Part shown: positions 36,327 through 44,952 of the stretch, in pieces
Numbering within the stretch: position 1 is the first letter of the stretch
Layout: each line of letters starts with the position of its first letter
Source of the DNA: an uncultured Alphaproteobacteria bacterium
GTDB lineage: Bacteria; Pseudomonadota; Alphaproteobacteria; Puniceispirillales; UBA1172
Length of the DNA stretch: 64,000 nucleotides
Assembly (NCBI GenBank): GCA_958431225.1
Contig: OY288107.1
Location: 1,949,501 to 2,013,500, forward strand
Direction: 5' to 3'
The notes under the pieces: model-generated
What the model saw: only the letters and a program-made list of their open reading frames with translations
Databases searched by the model: none
Told to the model about the DNA's origin: nothing
Made by a program: the position numbers and the translations under genes

Positions 36327-37202
36327 ATGAAAATCTTTGATTATTTTCTGTACGCCTTGACGATATTCGCGTGGTCAACGAGTTGGTTGCCCTTGCGCTG
36401 GCAGTTGGGGGTGGTGGCGCCTGAAGTGTCGCTATTTTGGCGGTTTCTGTTCGCCGGGGCGGTGATGATGCTGGTGACGCGGGCGTTGGGGCATTCGTTG
36501 CGCTTGCCGTTGGCGATCCACGCGCGCGTGGCGGTTTTGAGCCTCTTTTTGTTCAGTTTCAATTTCGTCTGTTTTTATTATGGGGGCATGGGGTTGGCTT
36601 CGGGTTTGTTGGCGGTGGTGTTTTCTACGGCTTCGCTAGTGGTTCTGTTGCAGAAAGCCTTGATTGAATGGCGGTTGCCCCAATGGCGGTTGGTGTTCGC
36701 CGCGAGTCTTGGCATCTCAGGGGTTGCGCTCATTTTCCTGCCCGAATTGCGCCATGGGCAAGCCCCGCTTATCAGTCTGGGGTTCTGTTTGCTGGGGGTG
36801 ATGATTTTCAGTTTCGGCAACATTCTTTCGGGGCGGTTGCAGAGTAAAAGCGTGTCGGTGTTTAGCAGTAGTAGCTGGGGGATGTGCTATGGGGCGGTGT
36901 ATCTGGGCATCATTGCGCTGGTCAAAGGCGATGCGTTTATTATGGAACAAAGCTGGACCTATTTGGGCGGCTTGGCGTGGCTGGTGTTGGTGGCAACGAT
37001 ATTGGCGTTTAGTTGCTATCTGACGCTGTTGGGGCGGATAGGGGCGGAACGTGCGAGTTATATCACCGTGCTTTTCCCGATTTTCGCGCTGTTGATTTCG
37101 CAACAAGCCGAGGCGTTTGCATGGACGTATTTTTCGCTGATAGGGCTGGCTTGCGTGGTGGCGGGTAATACGATTATGGCGCGTAAAACTACGCGCGCTT
37201 AA
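36327..37202 (+). CDS. EamA/DMT-family transporter
   Basis: 291 residues with ten hydrophobic segments. The opening LTIFAWSTSWLPLRWQLG and the end of the first repeat (YYGGMGLASGLLAVVFSTASL) are typical EamA features. Inner-membrane exporter of unknown metabolite. TTTAGGATTCTA precedes the ATG. Its 3' end overlaps the convergent dehydrogenase gene by 14 bases. Confidence 0.86.
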   Translation: MKIFDYFLYALTIFAWSTSWLPLRWQLGVVAPEVSLFWRFLFAGAVMMLVTRALGHSLRLPLAIHARVAVLSLFLFSFNFVCFYYGGMGLASGLLAVVFSTASLVVLLQKALIEWRLPQWRLVFAASLGISGVALIFLPELRHGQAPLISLGFCLLGVMIFSFGNILSGRLQSKSVSVFSSSSWGMCYGAVYLGIIALVKGDAFIMEQSWTYLGGLAWLVLVATILAFSCYLTLLGRIGAERASYITVLFPIFALLISQQAEAFAWTYFSLIGLACVVAGNTIMARKTTRA

Positions 37203-38046
37203 TCCACGGCAGAATCGCCGAAAAATCCTTGCCCTGACCGCCATTTTCAACGAATTCCGCATAAATTTCTTGGGCGCGTTGTGCCATAGCGGGGGTGATG
37301 CCGCAATCCGCCGCCGCTTCCATAGCGAGGCGCAAATCTTTCAACATCAATTCGGCGGCGAATCCCGGTTTATAGTCGTGGTCGGCGGGGCTGTCCGGGC
37401 CTATGCCGGTGGCAGGGCAGTAGGCATTCATTGACCAGCTATATCCTGAAGACGTGCTAACCACATCAAATAATTTCTGGCGGTCTAGCCCTAAGCGGTC
37501 GGCGAGGTCAAAACTCTCACAAGTCGCAATCATGGTCGCCCCGAGAATCAGATTGTTGCAAATTTTCGCGCTCTGCCCGGCACCAATCCCCCCGCAATGC
37601 ACCGCTTTCTGCCCCATAGCATCAAAATAAGGTCTAGCACGGGCAAAATCCGCCGCCGCCCCGCCAACCATGAAGGTAAGGCTGGCATTTGCCGCCCCGC
37701 TGATGCCCCCGGATACCGGCGCATCCACATAACCGCATCCGTTTGCTAGCAGGCTCTCGCCGATTTTGCGCGTGGTCGCAACGTCAATGGTGGAACAATC
37801 AATCCATAGCGCATCTGCCGTCAGTGCCGATAAAATGCCATCGGCAACTTGCGCTAGTGCCTTGCCGTCGGGGAGCATGGTGATGATGGTTTCTTGGTCT
37901 GCTAGTTCCATCAGCGAATCAGCTGGCGCCACGCCATCGGGGATTGGGGCGGTGAGGTCAAAGCCTGTCACGGCAAATCCCGCCTTAACCAAATTGCGCG
38001 CCATGGGCGTACCCATCGCCCCTAAGCCAATAAATCCGATTGTCAT
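37189..38046 (-). CDS. NAD(P)-dependent beta-hydroxyacid dehydrogenase (3-hydroxyisobutyrate type)
   Basis: 285-residue member of the 3-hydroxyisobutyrate dehydrogenase family. The Rossmann motif GFIGLGAMGTPMARNLVKAGF is split at the N terminus, DAPVSGGISGA binds the substrate near residue 120, and the catalytic Lys lies in GAGQSAKICNNL near residue 170. The GYSWSMNAYCPATG stretch is typical of HIBADH. Valine degradation is the best guess, but tartronate-semialdehyde reductase is a close relative. AAAGGATGG precedes the chosen start at 38046. Confidence 0.82.
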   Translation of the reverse strand: MTIGFIGLGAMGTPMARNLVKAGFAVTGFDLTAPIPDGVAPADSLMELADQETIITMLPDGKALAQVADGILSALTADALWIDCSTIDVATTRKIGESLLANGCGYVDAPVSGGISGAANASLTFMVGGAAADFARARPYFDAMGQKAVHCGGIGAGQSAKICNNLILGATMIATCESFDLADRLGLDRQKLFDVVSTSSGYSWSMNAYCPATGIGPDSPADHDYKPGFAAELMLKDLRLAMEAAADCGITPAMAQRAQEIYAEFVENGGQGKDFSAILPWIKRA

Positions 38047-38107
38047 AACCGCCATCCTTTCGGATGTAGATTGACATTTCACCGCATTGGGGTCAAGTAA
38101 GGCATCT

Positions 38108-38476
38108 ATGGACGCAATCATCTATAAAATCTGCGGGGCAGGGGCGTGGCGTGATGCTGTGGCGTCTGGCGTTTATGCGGGGTCTGAGGTGGATCGCCGC
38201 GATGGCTTTATCCATTTTTCCACCGCATCACAACTGGGCGAAACCGCACGGCTTCATTTTGCCCATCAAGCCGATTTGGTGTTGGTAGCGGTGGCATGGG
38301 CGGGGCTGGATGTGCGTTTTGAAGAATCAAAAAGCGGGGGGCGAGGCGGGGCATTATTCCCGCATCTTTTCGGCACGCTCCCCATAGAACACGTGCTTTG
38401 GGTGGCGGAATTGCCCCTAGATAAAAATGGCATCCCCCGAGTTGAAGCAGTGCTAGCCAGCCACGATAAAACGTGA
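38108..38476 (+). CDS. DUF952 family protein
   Basis: 122 residues beginning MDAIIYKICGAGAWRDAV. The block DGFIHFSTASQLGETARLHF and the late LFPHLFGTLPIEHVLWV are typical of DUF952, a small alpha/beta fold with an ADP-ribosyltransferase-like shape and unknown function. TAAGG lies five bases before the ATG. A perfect TTGACA at 38071 is 37 bases upstream but no good -10 accompanies it. Divergent from the dehydrogenase gene. Confidence 0.85.
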   Translation: MDAIIYKICGAGAWRDAVASGVYAGSEVDRRDGFIHFSTASQLGETARLHFAHQADLVLVAVAWAGLDVRFEESKSGGRGGALFPHLFGTLPIEHVLWVAELPLDKNGIPRVEAVLASHDKT

Positions 38477-38492
38477 TATACAAAACACAAAT

Positions 38493-38577
<85 letters not shown>

Positions 38578-38639
38578 ATTTGAGGTAAGTGAATCGGCGA
38601 ATTTTATACCGCCTTAACCATCAAACATTGGAGAAAACA

Positions 38640-39299
38640 ATGTCCTTACGTATTAACGACACCGCACCTGACTTTACTGCTGAAACCACGCAAGGCACGG
38701 TGCATTTTCACGATTGGCTGGGCGATAGTTGGGGGGTGCTGTTCTCGCATCCCAAAGATTTCACCCCCGTCTGCACGACCGAATTAGGCGCGCTAGCTAA
38801 ACTGGAACCCGAATTCGCTAAACGCAATGTCAAAGTCATCGGGCTTTCGGTTGACCCTGTGGATGACCATACGAAATGGCTTGACGATATCAAAGACGTG
38901 TCAGGGATGCGCCCAGAATATCCGATTATTGCCGATACCGAATTGGCGGTCGCCAAGGCGTATAGTATGCTCCCGGCTAGCGACGGCGATAGTTTTAGCG
39001 GCCGCACAGCGGTGGATAATCAAACCGTGCGTTCGGTTTTCATTATCGGGCCTGATAAGAAAATTAAACTGTCGCTGACCTATCCCATGGCGACCGGGCG
39101 CAATTTTGCCGAATTATTGCGGGTGATTGATTCGATGCAAATGACGGCAAAACATAAGGTCGCAACCCCGGCGGATTGGAATCAGGGCGAGGATGTCATT
39201 ATCGTCCCGGCGGTTTCCAATGATGAGGCGGAAAAGATGTTCCCTGATGGTTGGGAGACGCTGAAACCTTATCTGCGTAAAGTCAAAGACCCATCGTAA
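38640..39299 (+). CDS. 1-Cys peroxiredoxin (Prx6 family)
   Basis: 219-residue thiol peroxidase reducing H2O2 and alkyl peroxides. The peroxidatic Cys lies in HPKDFTPVCTTELG near residue 45, and the Prx6-type C-terminal domain (TPADWNQGEDVIIVPAVSNDEA) is present. No second resolving Cys is apparent, consistent with the 1-Cys class. TTGGAGAAAACA before the ATG at 38640 fixes the start. Confidence 0.93.
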   Translation: MSLRINDTAPDFTAETTQGTVHFHDWLGDSWGVLFSHPKDFTPVCTTELGALAKLEPEFAKRNVKVIGLSVDPVDDHTKWLDDIKDVSGMRPEYPIIADTELAVAKAYSMLPASDGDSFSGRTAVDNQTVRSVFIIGPDKKIKLSLTYPMATGRNFAELLRVIDSMQMTAKHKVATPADWNQGEDVIIVPAVSNDEAEKMFPDGWETLKPYLRKVKDPS

Positions 39300-39330
39300 A
39301 ACACCATTGATGCGCCGTAATTTTTTCATC

Positions 39331-40893
39331 ATGAATCGTTCGGGGGGTCGTTCAGATGTTATGGCGCATCAAGCGATGGTAGCAACCTCGCACCCGCTTG
39401 CCACTAGCACTGGGTTGAAATGCCTTTATGATGGCGGTAATGCGGTGGATGCGGCGATTGCGGCGGCGGCGGTGCTGACGCTGGCAGAACCGCAGATGAC
39501 ATCGCTAGGCGGCGATGCCTTTGCGTTAGTTGCCCCCAAGGGCGATGCGCGGATTCATGCGGTGAATGGGTCGGGCTGTGCGCCGGCGGCTTTTGATGTG
39601 GCGGATTTAGGCGGGGCGGACGAAATCCCGCGTGATTCGCCGCATGCGGTGACGATTCCCGGGGCGGTGGATGCTTGGGCTTTGTTGCATGAGAAATGGG
39701 GGCGGGCGGATTGGCAGGGGTTATTTGCCCCGGCGATTGATTATGCCAAAGCGGGCATTCCGGTGCATGAACGTGTGGCGTGGGATTGGGGCGAGGAATG
39801 CGGGAATTTAGGCGATGCGGATGCTAAACGCCATTACCTCAACAATGGCAAAGCCTATGCGGCGGGGCAGAATTTCACTTGTGCGCCGATGGCAGAAGCC
39901 TTTGCGCGCATCGCCAAGGAAGGACGCGATGGATTCTATAAAGGCGCGGTGGCAGAAGATATTGTCGGCAAGTTGAACGCCCTTGGGGGGCGGCACAGCA
40001 TGGCGGATTTTGCGCGCCCCCATGCCGAAGAAGTCGCGCCCATCAACGCACCATATCGCGGGAAGGTAATCTGGCAATGTCCGCCTAACGGGCAGGGGCT
40101 GACCGCTTTAATTATGGCGCGGATTTTTGCGCGTTTCAACCCGGCAAGCCTCAACGAAGCCGACCGCATGCATCTTTTGGCGGAGATTAGCAAACAGGCT
40201 TACGGCTTGCGCGATCTGTTCCTCGCCGACCCGGCACATCATGCGGTGGCGGTGGATTGGCTGTTATCGGATGCGGTGATTGATGCGGCGGCGGGGCGTA
40301 TTGATATGGCGCGGGCAGGGGTTTTTGCGCCAACTGATTTCCCCCACCACCCCGACACCATCTATCTAGCCGTGGTGGATGCGGATGGTATGGCGGTGTC
40401 GTTTATTCAATCCATTTTTGATACGTTCGGTGCCGGCATCGCTAGCCCCCAATTCGGCATCCTCCTGCAATCAAGGGGGCGTGCCTTTCGCCTAGACCCG
40501 AAACACCCCAACACCATCGCCCCCAATAAACGTCCCCTGCATACCATTATTCCGGCGATGCTGACGCAAGATGAAAAATTGCTAGGGGTTTATGGTGTCA
40601 TGGGCGGGCAGTATCAGGCGGTGGGGCAGATGGCGTTCCTCATCAATCATTTTGATTTGGGGCTGTCGCCACAAGCTGCACTAGACGCCCCCCGCAGTTT
40701 TGCCATTGATGGCGCGCTCCAATTAGAACGCACCATTCCCCCGGAAATTGCCAATAATCTACGCGCAAGAGGGCATAAAATTATCTGGAATCCCGCGCCC
40801 ATCGGGGGCGGACAAGCGATTCTGCGTGGCTGCACCGGCGCGCTCATAGGCGCATCGGATGCGCGTAAAGATGGCTTTGCCGCAGGCTATTGA
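39331..40893 (+). CDS. Gamma-glutamyltransferase family protein
   Basis: About 520 residues of the Ntn-hydrolase gamma-glutamyltranspeptidase family. Early motifs are VATSHPLATSTGLKCLYDGGNAVDAA and EPQMTSLGGDAFAL. The autoprocessing nucleophile appears to be the Thr in HHPDTIYLAVVDADG, in place of the usual TTHFSVVD. Late glycine motifs (GVMGGQYQAVGQ) fit the family. No signal peptide is evident, so it may be the cytoplasmic GGT-like type rather than periplasmic GGT. Start codons at 39310 and 39331 are both possible. It lies directly upstream of an amino-acid ABC transporter. Confidence 0.85.
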   Translation: MNRSGGRSDVMAHQAMVATSHPLATSTGLKCLYDGGNAVDAAIAAAAVLTLAEPQMTSLGGDAFALVAPKGDARIHAVNGSGCAPAAFDVADLGGADEIPRDSPHAVTIPGAVDAWALLHEKWGRADWQGLFAPAIDYAKAGIPVHERVAWDWGEECGNLGDADAKRHYLNNGKAYAAGQNFTCAPMAEAFARIAKEGRDGFYKGAVAEDIVGKLNALGGRHSMADFARPHAEEVAPINAPYRGKVIWQCPPNGQGLTALIMARIFARFNPASLNEADRMHLLAEISKQAYGLRDLFLADPAHHAVAVDWLLSDAVIDAAAGRIDMARAGVFAPTDFPHHPDTIYLAVVDADGMAVSFIQSIFDTFGAGIASPQFGILLQSRGRAFRLDPKHPNTIAPNKRPLHTIIPAMLTQDEKLLGVYGVMGGQYQAVGQMAFLINHFDLGLSPQAALDAPRSFAIDGALQLERTIPPEIANNLRARGHKIIWNPAPIGGGQAILRGCTGALIGASDARKDGFAAGY

Positions 40894-40906
40894 CGCGGGG
40901 GGCGGC

Positions 40907-40936
40907 TTGACGCATACTGCACGCCAACAACATATT
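40907..40936 (+). promoter_or_regulatory. Candidate promoter of the Liv-type ABC operon
   Basis: TTGACG (40907-40912), 18 bp, CATATT (40931-40936). The transcript would include the TTTGGAGGA ribosome-binding site before the ATG at 40954. Confidence 0.45.
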
Positions 40937-40953
40937 TTTCTTTGGAGGATTCT

Positions 40954-42186
40954 ATGAAGTCTTTTTCATTCAAAACCATTTCCGCAATCGCTACGCTGTC
41001 GGCAAGCCTCGCGCTTTCCGCCCCGGCATTGGCGAAAGTGGAGGGCGACACGATTATACTCGGGGCGGCGATTTCGCTCACGGGTAAATATTCCACCAAC
41101 GGCTTGCATACCCAAAGGGGTTATGATTTCGCGGTGGATCGCATCAACGATCTCGGCGGGGTTAAAGTCGGCGGTAAATCATATAAACTGTCGGTGAAAT
41201 ACTATGATGACGAATCAACCCCGGCACGGGCGGCACAACTGGCAGAACGGCTGATTCAACAGGATGGCGTGGAATATATGCTCGGCCCGTATGGCTCGGG
41301 TTTAACCAAAGCCATGGCGCCGGTTTCCGAAAAATTTGGCGTGCCGATGATTGAAGCCGAGGGCGCGTCACGCTCGCTTTTCACGCAAGGCTATAAATAT
41401 CTTTTCGCCGTGCTTTCCACGTCGGAACAATATCTCGCCCCGGTGGTGGAATTAGCGGCGGCGAAAGCCAAAGCGGCAGGCAAAGAGCCATCAAGCGTCA
41501 CTATCGCCATGGCGTTTGAAAATGATCCGTTTTCGCTAGATGTGCGTGAGGGCATTGTGGATACCGCCAAAAAATACAATATGCGGATTGTCATTGACGA
41601 TAAATTGCCGGCGGATTTGTCGGATATGTCGGCGACTTTGACCAAGGTGAAAGCGATTAAACCCGATGTGTTGATTGTCTCAGGGCATTCCAAAGGGGCA
41701 GCAACGGCGGCACGGCAGATTGATGAAATGACATTGCAAGTGCCGATTGTCGGCATGACCCACTGCGAAGCGGCGAAGGTGCAAGAAAAATTCCCTGCCG
41801 CCGCCAATGGTTTTCTTTGTGCAACGCAATGGGTGGAAAGCTCGCCGAAAAAGGACAAGTATTTCGGCAATGCGTCCGACTGGAATGCTGGATTCAAAAA
41901 AGCTTATCCAGAATATACCTCGGTGCCGTATCAATCCGCACAAGCCTCTGCCGCCGTATTGGTGTGGAAAGAAGCCTTTGAAGCGGCGAATAGTTTTGAC
42001 AAAAAACAACTGCGCGATGCTATCGCCGCCACCGATATGGAAACATTTTACGGGCATATCCGCTTTTCGGAATTCGGCAACAATATCGCCAAGCCGATGT
42101 TTATGCGGCAAATTGATGGCGACGGCAATTACAACGCCATCATTACCCCCGATGATATGGTCTGGCCGCGTAAGGCACAATACTAG
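40954..42186 (+). CDS. Amino-acid ABC transporter substrate-binding protein (Liv/HAAT type)
   Basis: 410-residue periplasmic-binding protein. A Sec signal peptide is clear (MKSFSFKTISAIATLSASLA, cleavage near SAPALA). The mature protein begins KVEGDTIILGAAISLTGKYS and has the Leu/Ile/Val-family motifs DDESTPARAAQLAERLIQQD and MLGPYGSGLTKA. Likely ligand is a branched-chain or other amino acid, amide or urea-type compound; sequence alone does not decide. First gene of a five-gene transporter operon; a terminator-like hairpin separates it from the permease genes. Confidence 0.92.
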   Translation: MKSFSFKTISAIATLSASLALSAPALAKVEGDTIILGAAISLTGKYSTNGLHTQRGYDFAVDRINDLGGVKVGGKSYKLSVKYYDDESTPARAAQLAERLIQQDGVEYMLGPYGSGLTKAMAPVSEKFGVPMIEAEGASRSLFTQGYKYLFAVLSTSEQYLAPVVELAAAKAKAAGKEPSSVTIAMAFENDPFSLDVREGIVDTAKKYNMRIVIDDKLPADLSDMSATLTKVKAIKPDVLIVSGHSKGAATAARQIDEMTLQVPIVGMTHCEAAKVQEKFPAAANGFLCATQWVESSPKKDKYFGNASDWNAGFKKAYPEYTSVPYQSAQASAAVLVWKEAFEAANSFDKKQLRDAIAATDMETFYGHIRFSEFGNNIAKPMFMRQIDGDGNYNAIITPDDMVWPRKAQY

Positions 42187-42197
42187 GCGCAATAGGA

Positions 42198-42231
42198 TGA
42201 GGGACGGCGGGGCGTGTCGTCCCTCATTTTT
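42198..42231 (+). terminator. Intrinsic terminator/attenuator between binding protein and permease genes
   Basis: TGAGGGACG (42198-42206) pairs perfectly with CGTCCCTCA (42218-42226), followed by five T residues. Since livH starts only 15 bases later with no separate promoter visible, partial read-through is likely, giving more binding protein than permease. Confidence 0.75.
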
Positions 42232-42245
42232 AGGCTCACAATCCC

Positions 42246-43151
42246 ATGCTGTTCAATCTGCAAATTCTGTTTGATATTGCACCGATTACCAATATCCAAC
42301 TCATCCTAGATGGGATTTTTATTGGTGCGGTGCTTGCGCTCGGTGCTTATGGGTTGGCACTGGTTTGGGGGGTGATGAATGTGAAAAACCTCGCCCAAGG
42401 GGATTTTATCATTTTGGGCGGGTATATAGCATTCGCGCTGGCTAGGGAAGGCGTGCATCCGGTGATGGCGTTGCCGATTGTTATGGTGTTGATGGCGATG
42501 CTGGGCTGGATGGTCTATGTGTTTATGATCCGGCGGGTGATTGAACAGGATATGTTCACGTCTCTCTTGGCAACATTTGGGCTGTCACTGTTGTTGCAAC
42601 AGGTGATGAATTTAATTTTCGGACCCGAAGTGCAGGTGATTGATAGCCACTTGCCGAATTATCAATTATTCAATGATTCTGTGACGCTACCGGTGGTGAA
42701 ATTGCTATCGCTCGGCATGGTGGCGGTGTTGGCGGTGCTGATTGTGCTATTTATGCGGAAATCGCGCATGGGACAAGCCATCCGTGCCACCGCCCAAGAT
42801 GAACGTGCGGCACGGGTTTTGGGAATCAACACCGACCGCATTTATGCTTTTACTTTCGCGTTGAATGCGGCGATTTGCGGGGCGGCGGGGGTGATGGTTT
42901 CTATGATTTGGGTGTTGCAACCTTTTTACGGCATTAGCTATTCGTTGCGCTCATTCGCTATTGTTACGGCGGCGGGGTTGGGGAATCTGCCCGGGGTGAT
43001 TAGCACCGGATTCGGGCTAGGTCTCATTGAACAATATACCGGCTTTATTTTGGGTGCGGAATATCAGGTCGCCTCGGCGGTGGTCATGCTGTTGCTAGTG
43101 CTAGTCTATCGCCAAAGGCGCGCCAAGCGCAAACGTCAGGTGGTGCGGTGA
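42246..43151 (+). CDS. livH: Branched-chain amino-acid ABC transporter permease LivH-like
   Basis: 301-residue inner-membrane permease. LivH features are GAVLALGAYGLALVWGVMNVKNLAQGDFIILGGY near residue 35 (key part GVMNVKNLAQGDF), the transport-coupling helix MGQAIRATAQDERAARVLGI near 175, and AGVMVSMIWVLQP. About eight hydrophobic segments. Its TGA shares a base with the ATG of the next permease gene. Confidence 0.92.
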   Translation: MLFNLQILFDIAPITNIQLILDGIFIGAVLALGAYGLALVWGVMNVKNLAQGDFIILGGYIAFALAREGVHPVMALPIVMVLMAMLGWMVYVFMIRRVIEQDMFTSLLATFGLSLLLQQVMNLIFGPEVQVIDSHLPNYQLFNDSVTLPVVKLLSLGMVAVLAVLIVLFMRKSRMGQAIRATAQDERAARVLGINTDRIYAFTFALNAAICGAAGVMVSMIWVLQPFYGISYSLRSFAIVTAAGLGNLPGVISTGFGLGLIEQYTGFILGAEYQVASAVVMLLLVLVYRQRRAKRKRQVVR

Positions 43152-44194
43152 TGTTGGGGCGGCGGTTTTTATTATATTTACTGATTTTGGGCGCGGGGCT
43201 AGCAGCCCCGTGGTTCTATCCCCAATATATTCAACAGATGGCGTTGTTGTGGATTATGGTGCTGATGGCGTCTACGTGGGATCTATTAGGGGGGCAGATG
43301 GGGTATAATTCGCTCGGCAATATCACGTTTTTTGGCTGTGGGATGTATATCTCGGCGGTGGTGCAGATTGCCATGTTTTACGATGTCGCCGCATATACGT
43401 CGGCTTTCGGGGCGATAAAACCCGAATTCACCGATGAGCAATATTTCATGGGTCTATTTTTGGGCATCTTAGCGGCAGGATTCGGGGCGATGTTGCTGTC
43501 ATATTTGCTGGGCTTCATTATGTTCGGCTTGCGCGGGCCGTATTTTGCTATCGGCACTTTGGGTATAGCCACGGCGGCGGGACAGCTGATGGGGACGATT
43601 GATTATGTCGGCGGCGGTAGCGGTATTTCTATGCCATTTTTCCCGTGGGCTGTGGAAATTCGCGCATTGTTTTTCTATGGGCTTTGTTTTTTCTTGGCAG
43701 CTGTCGCGCATTTATTATTACGCTGGATTTATTCCACGCAATTCGGGCTAGCCATCAACGCCATCCGCGACGATGAGGACAAAGCCGAAGCCATGGGCAT
43801 CCCTACCTTAAAATACAAACAAATCGGCTGGGCGATTACGGCATTTTTCATGGGCTGTATCGGCGCGGTTTTTGGCAATATGGTGGGCTTTATTGAACCC
43901 GTTGAGGTGGCGTTCCCGGTGGCGACTTTTGGCATTTTCATGGTAGCGATGGCACTGCTAGGGGGCAAGGGGACGCTCTGGGGGCCGGTGATTGGGGCGG
44001 TGCTGTTCCATGTGATTAAGGAGACGACTTGGACGTATTTATTGGGCTGGCAGTGGGTGGCTCTGGGGCTGATTTTGATTATCAATATCGTCTATTTCCA
44101 AGAGGGCATCATGGGCTGGCTCCAACGCAAATTCCCCGAATTTTTCGGCATCACCATAGACCATGCCCCTCCTGATAAGGATGCGGAACAATGA
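43151..44194 (+). CDS. livM: Branched-chain amino-acid ABC transporter permease LivM-like
   Basis: 347-residue second permease. Typical segments are MASTWDLLGGQMGYNSLGNITFFGCG near the N terminus (motif GQMGYNSLGN), FGLRGPYFAIGTLGIA, and the coupling loop FGLAINAIRDDEDKAEAMGIP. The MALLGGKGTLWGPVIGA block is also family-typical. ATGA overlap with the ATPase gene. Confidence 0.92.
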   Translation: MLGRRFLLYLLILGAGLAAPWFYPQYIQQMALLWIMVLMASTWDLLGGQMGYNSLGNITFFGCGMYISAVVQIAMFYDVAAYTSAFGAIKPEFTDEQYFMGLFLGILAAGFGAMLLSYLLGFIMFGLRGPYFAIGTLGIATAAGQLMGTIDYVGGGSGISMPFFPWAVEIRALFFYGLCFFLAAVAHLLLRWIYSTQFGLAINAIRDDEDKAEAMGIPTLKYKQIGWAITAFFMGCIGAVFGNMVGFIEPVEVAFPVATFGIFMVAMALLGGKGTLWGPVIGAVLFHVIKETTWTYLLGWQWVALGLILIINIVYFQEGIMGWLQRKFPEFFGITIDHAPPDKDAEQ

Positions 44195-44952
44195 AATCAC
44201 TACTGCACAGCAATATCATTGAGGTCCATAATGTGTTCAAATCCTTTGGCGGTGTGCATGCGAATATTGATATTTCCATGCACGTCAAAAAGGGCGGGAT
44301 TACCGGCATTATCGGCCCGAACGGCTGCGGCAAATCAACGCTATTCAATTCCATTGTCGGCGCGCATCCGATTGATAGCGGTTCCATCATTTTTGAAGAG
44401 CGCGAGATTTCTAAATTGCTAGTGGGGCAGATTGCACGGCTAGGGCTGTTGCGGACGTTTCAACAAACGCGCATCTACTCCAAAATGAATTGCGTGGATA
44501 ATATGCTGATTTCGGTGTCGCATAGGAAAGATGCGCGCGATGGTCTTTTTGCCCCCCGCAAAGGCGAGACGTTGGAACGCGCTTTGTCGCTGTTGGAATT
44601 TGTCGGGCTTTATTCTAAGCGCAATTTGATTTCCGGGGATTTATCCTTCGGTCAGCAGAAATTGTTGGAATTCGCTATGGCATTGATGAATGAGCCGAAA
44701 GTTTTATTGCTGGATGAGCCAACCGCCGGCATAAACCCGACGCTGATTAACGGCTTGATTGACCGCCTGCACCGTGCCAATGAAGAATTGGGCATCACGC
44801 TCTGTGTCATTGAACATAATATGCGGGTGGTTATGAATTTGGCAGAACATATCTATTGTCTGGCAAATGGGCGGTTGCTGGCGGATGGCAAACCCACGGA
44901 GTTACAAGCCGACCAACGTGTCATTGACGCCTATTTAGGTGGAGGGCATTGA
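44191..44952 (+). CDS. livG: ABC transporter ATP-binding protein LivG-like
   Basis: 253-residue ATPase. Walker A is GPNGCGKST near residue 42, the signature is LSFGQQKLLE, and Walker B is VLLLDEPTAGINP. The LRTFQQTRIYSKM Q-loop and the C-terminal ICVIEHNMRVVMNLAEHIYCLANGRLLADG-like stretch (motif EHNMRVVM) identify LivG. Overlaps the LivF gene start. Confidence 0.93.
   Translation: MKSLLHSNIIEVHNVFKSFGGVHANIDISMHVKKGGITGIIGPNGCGKSTLFNSIVGAHPIDSGSIIFEEREISKLLVGQIARLGLLRTFQQTRIYSKMNCVDNMLISVSHRKDARDGLFAPRKGETLERALSLLEFVGLYSKRNLISGDLSFGQQKLLEFAMALMNEPKVLLLDEPTAGINPTLINGLIDRLHRANEELGITLCVIEHNMRVVMNLAEHIYCLANGRLLADGKPTELQADQRVIDAYLGGGH

Noticed and set aside
38071-38107. DUF952 gene as a further leaderless case
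   Set aside because: A perfect TTGACA is at the expected distance, but the -10 is very poor and TAAGG lies at a proper Shine-Dalgarno distance.
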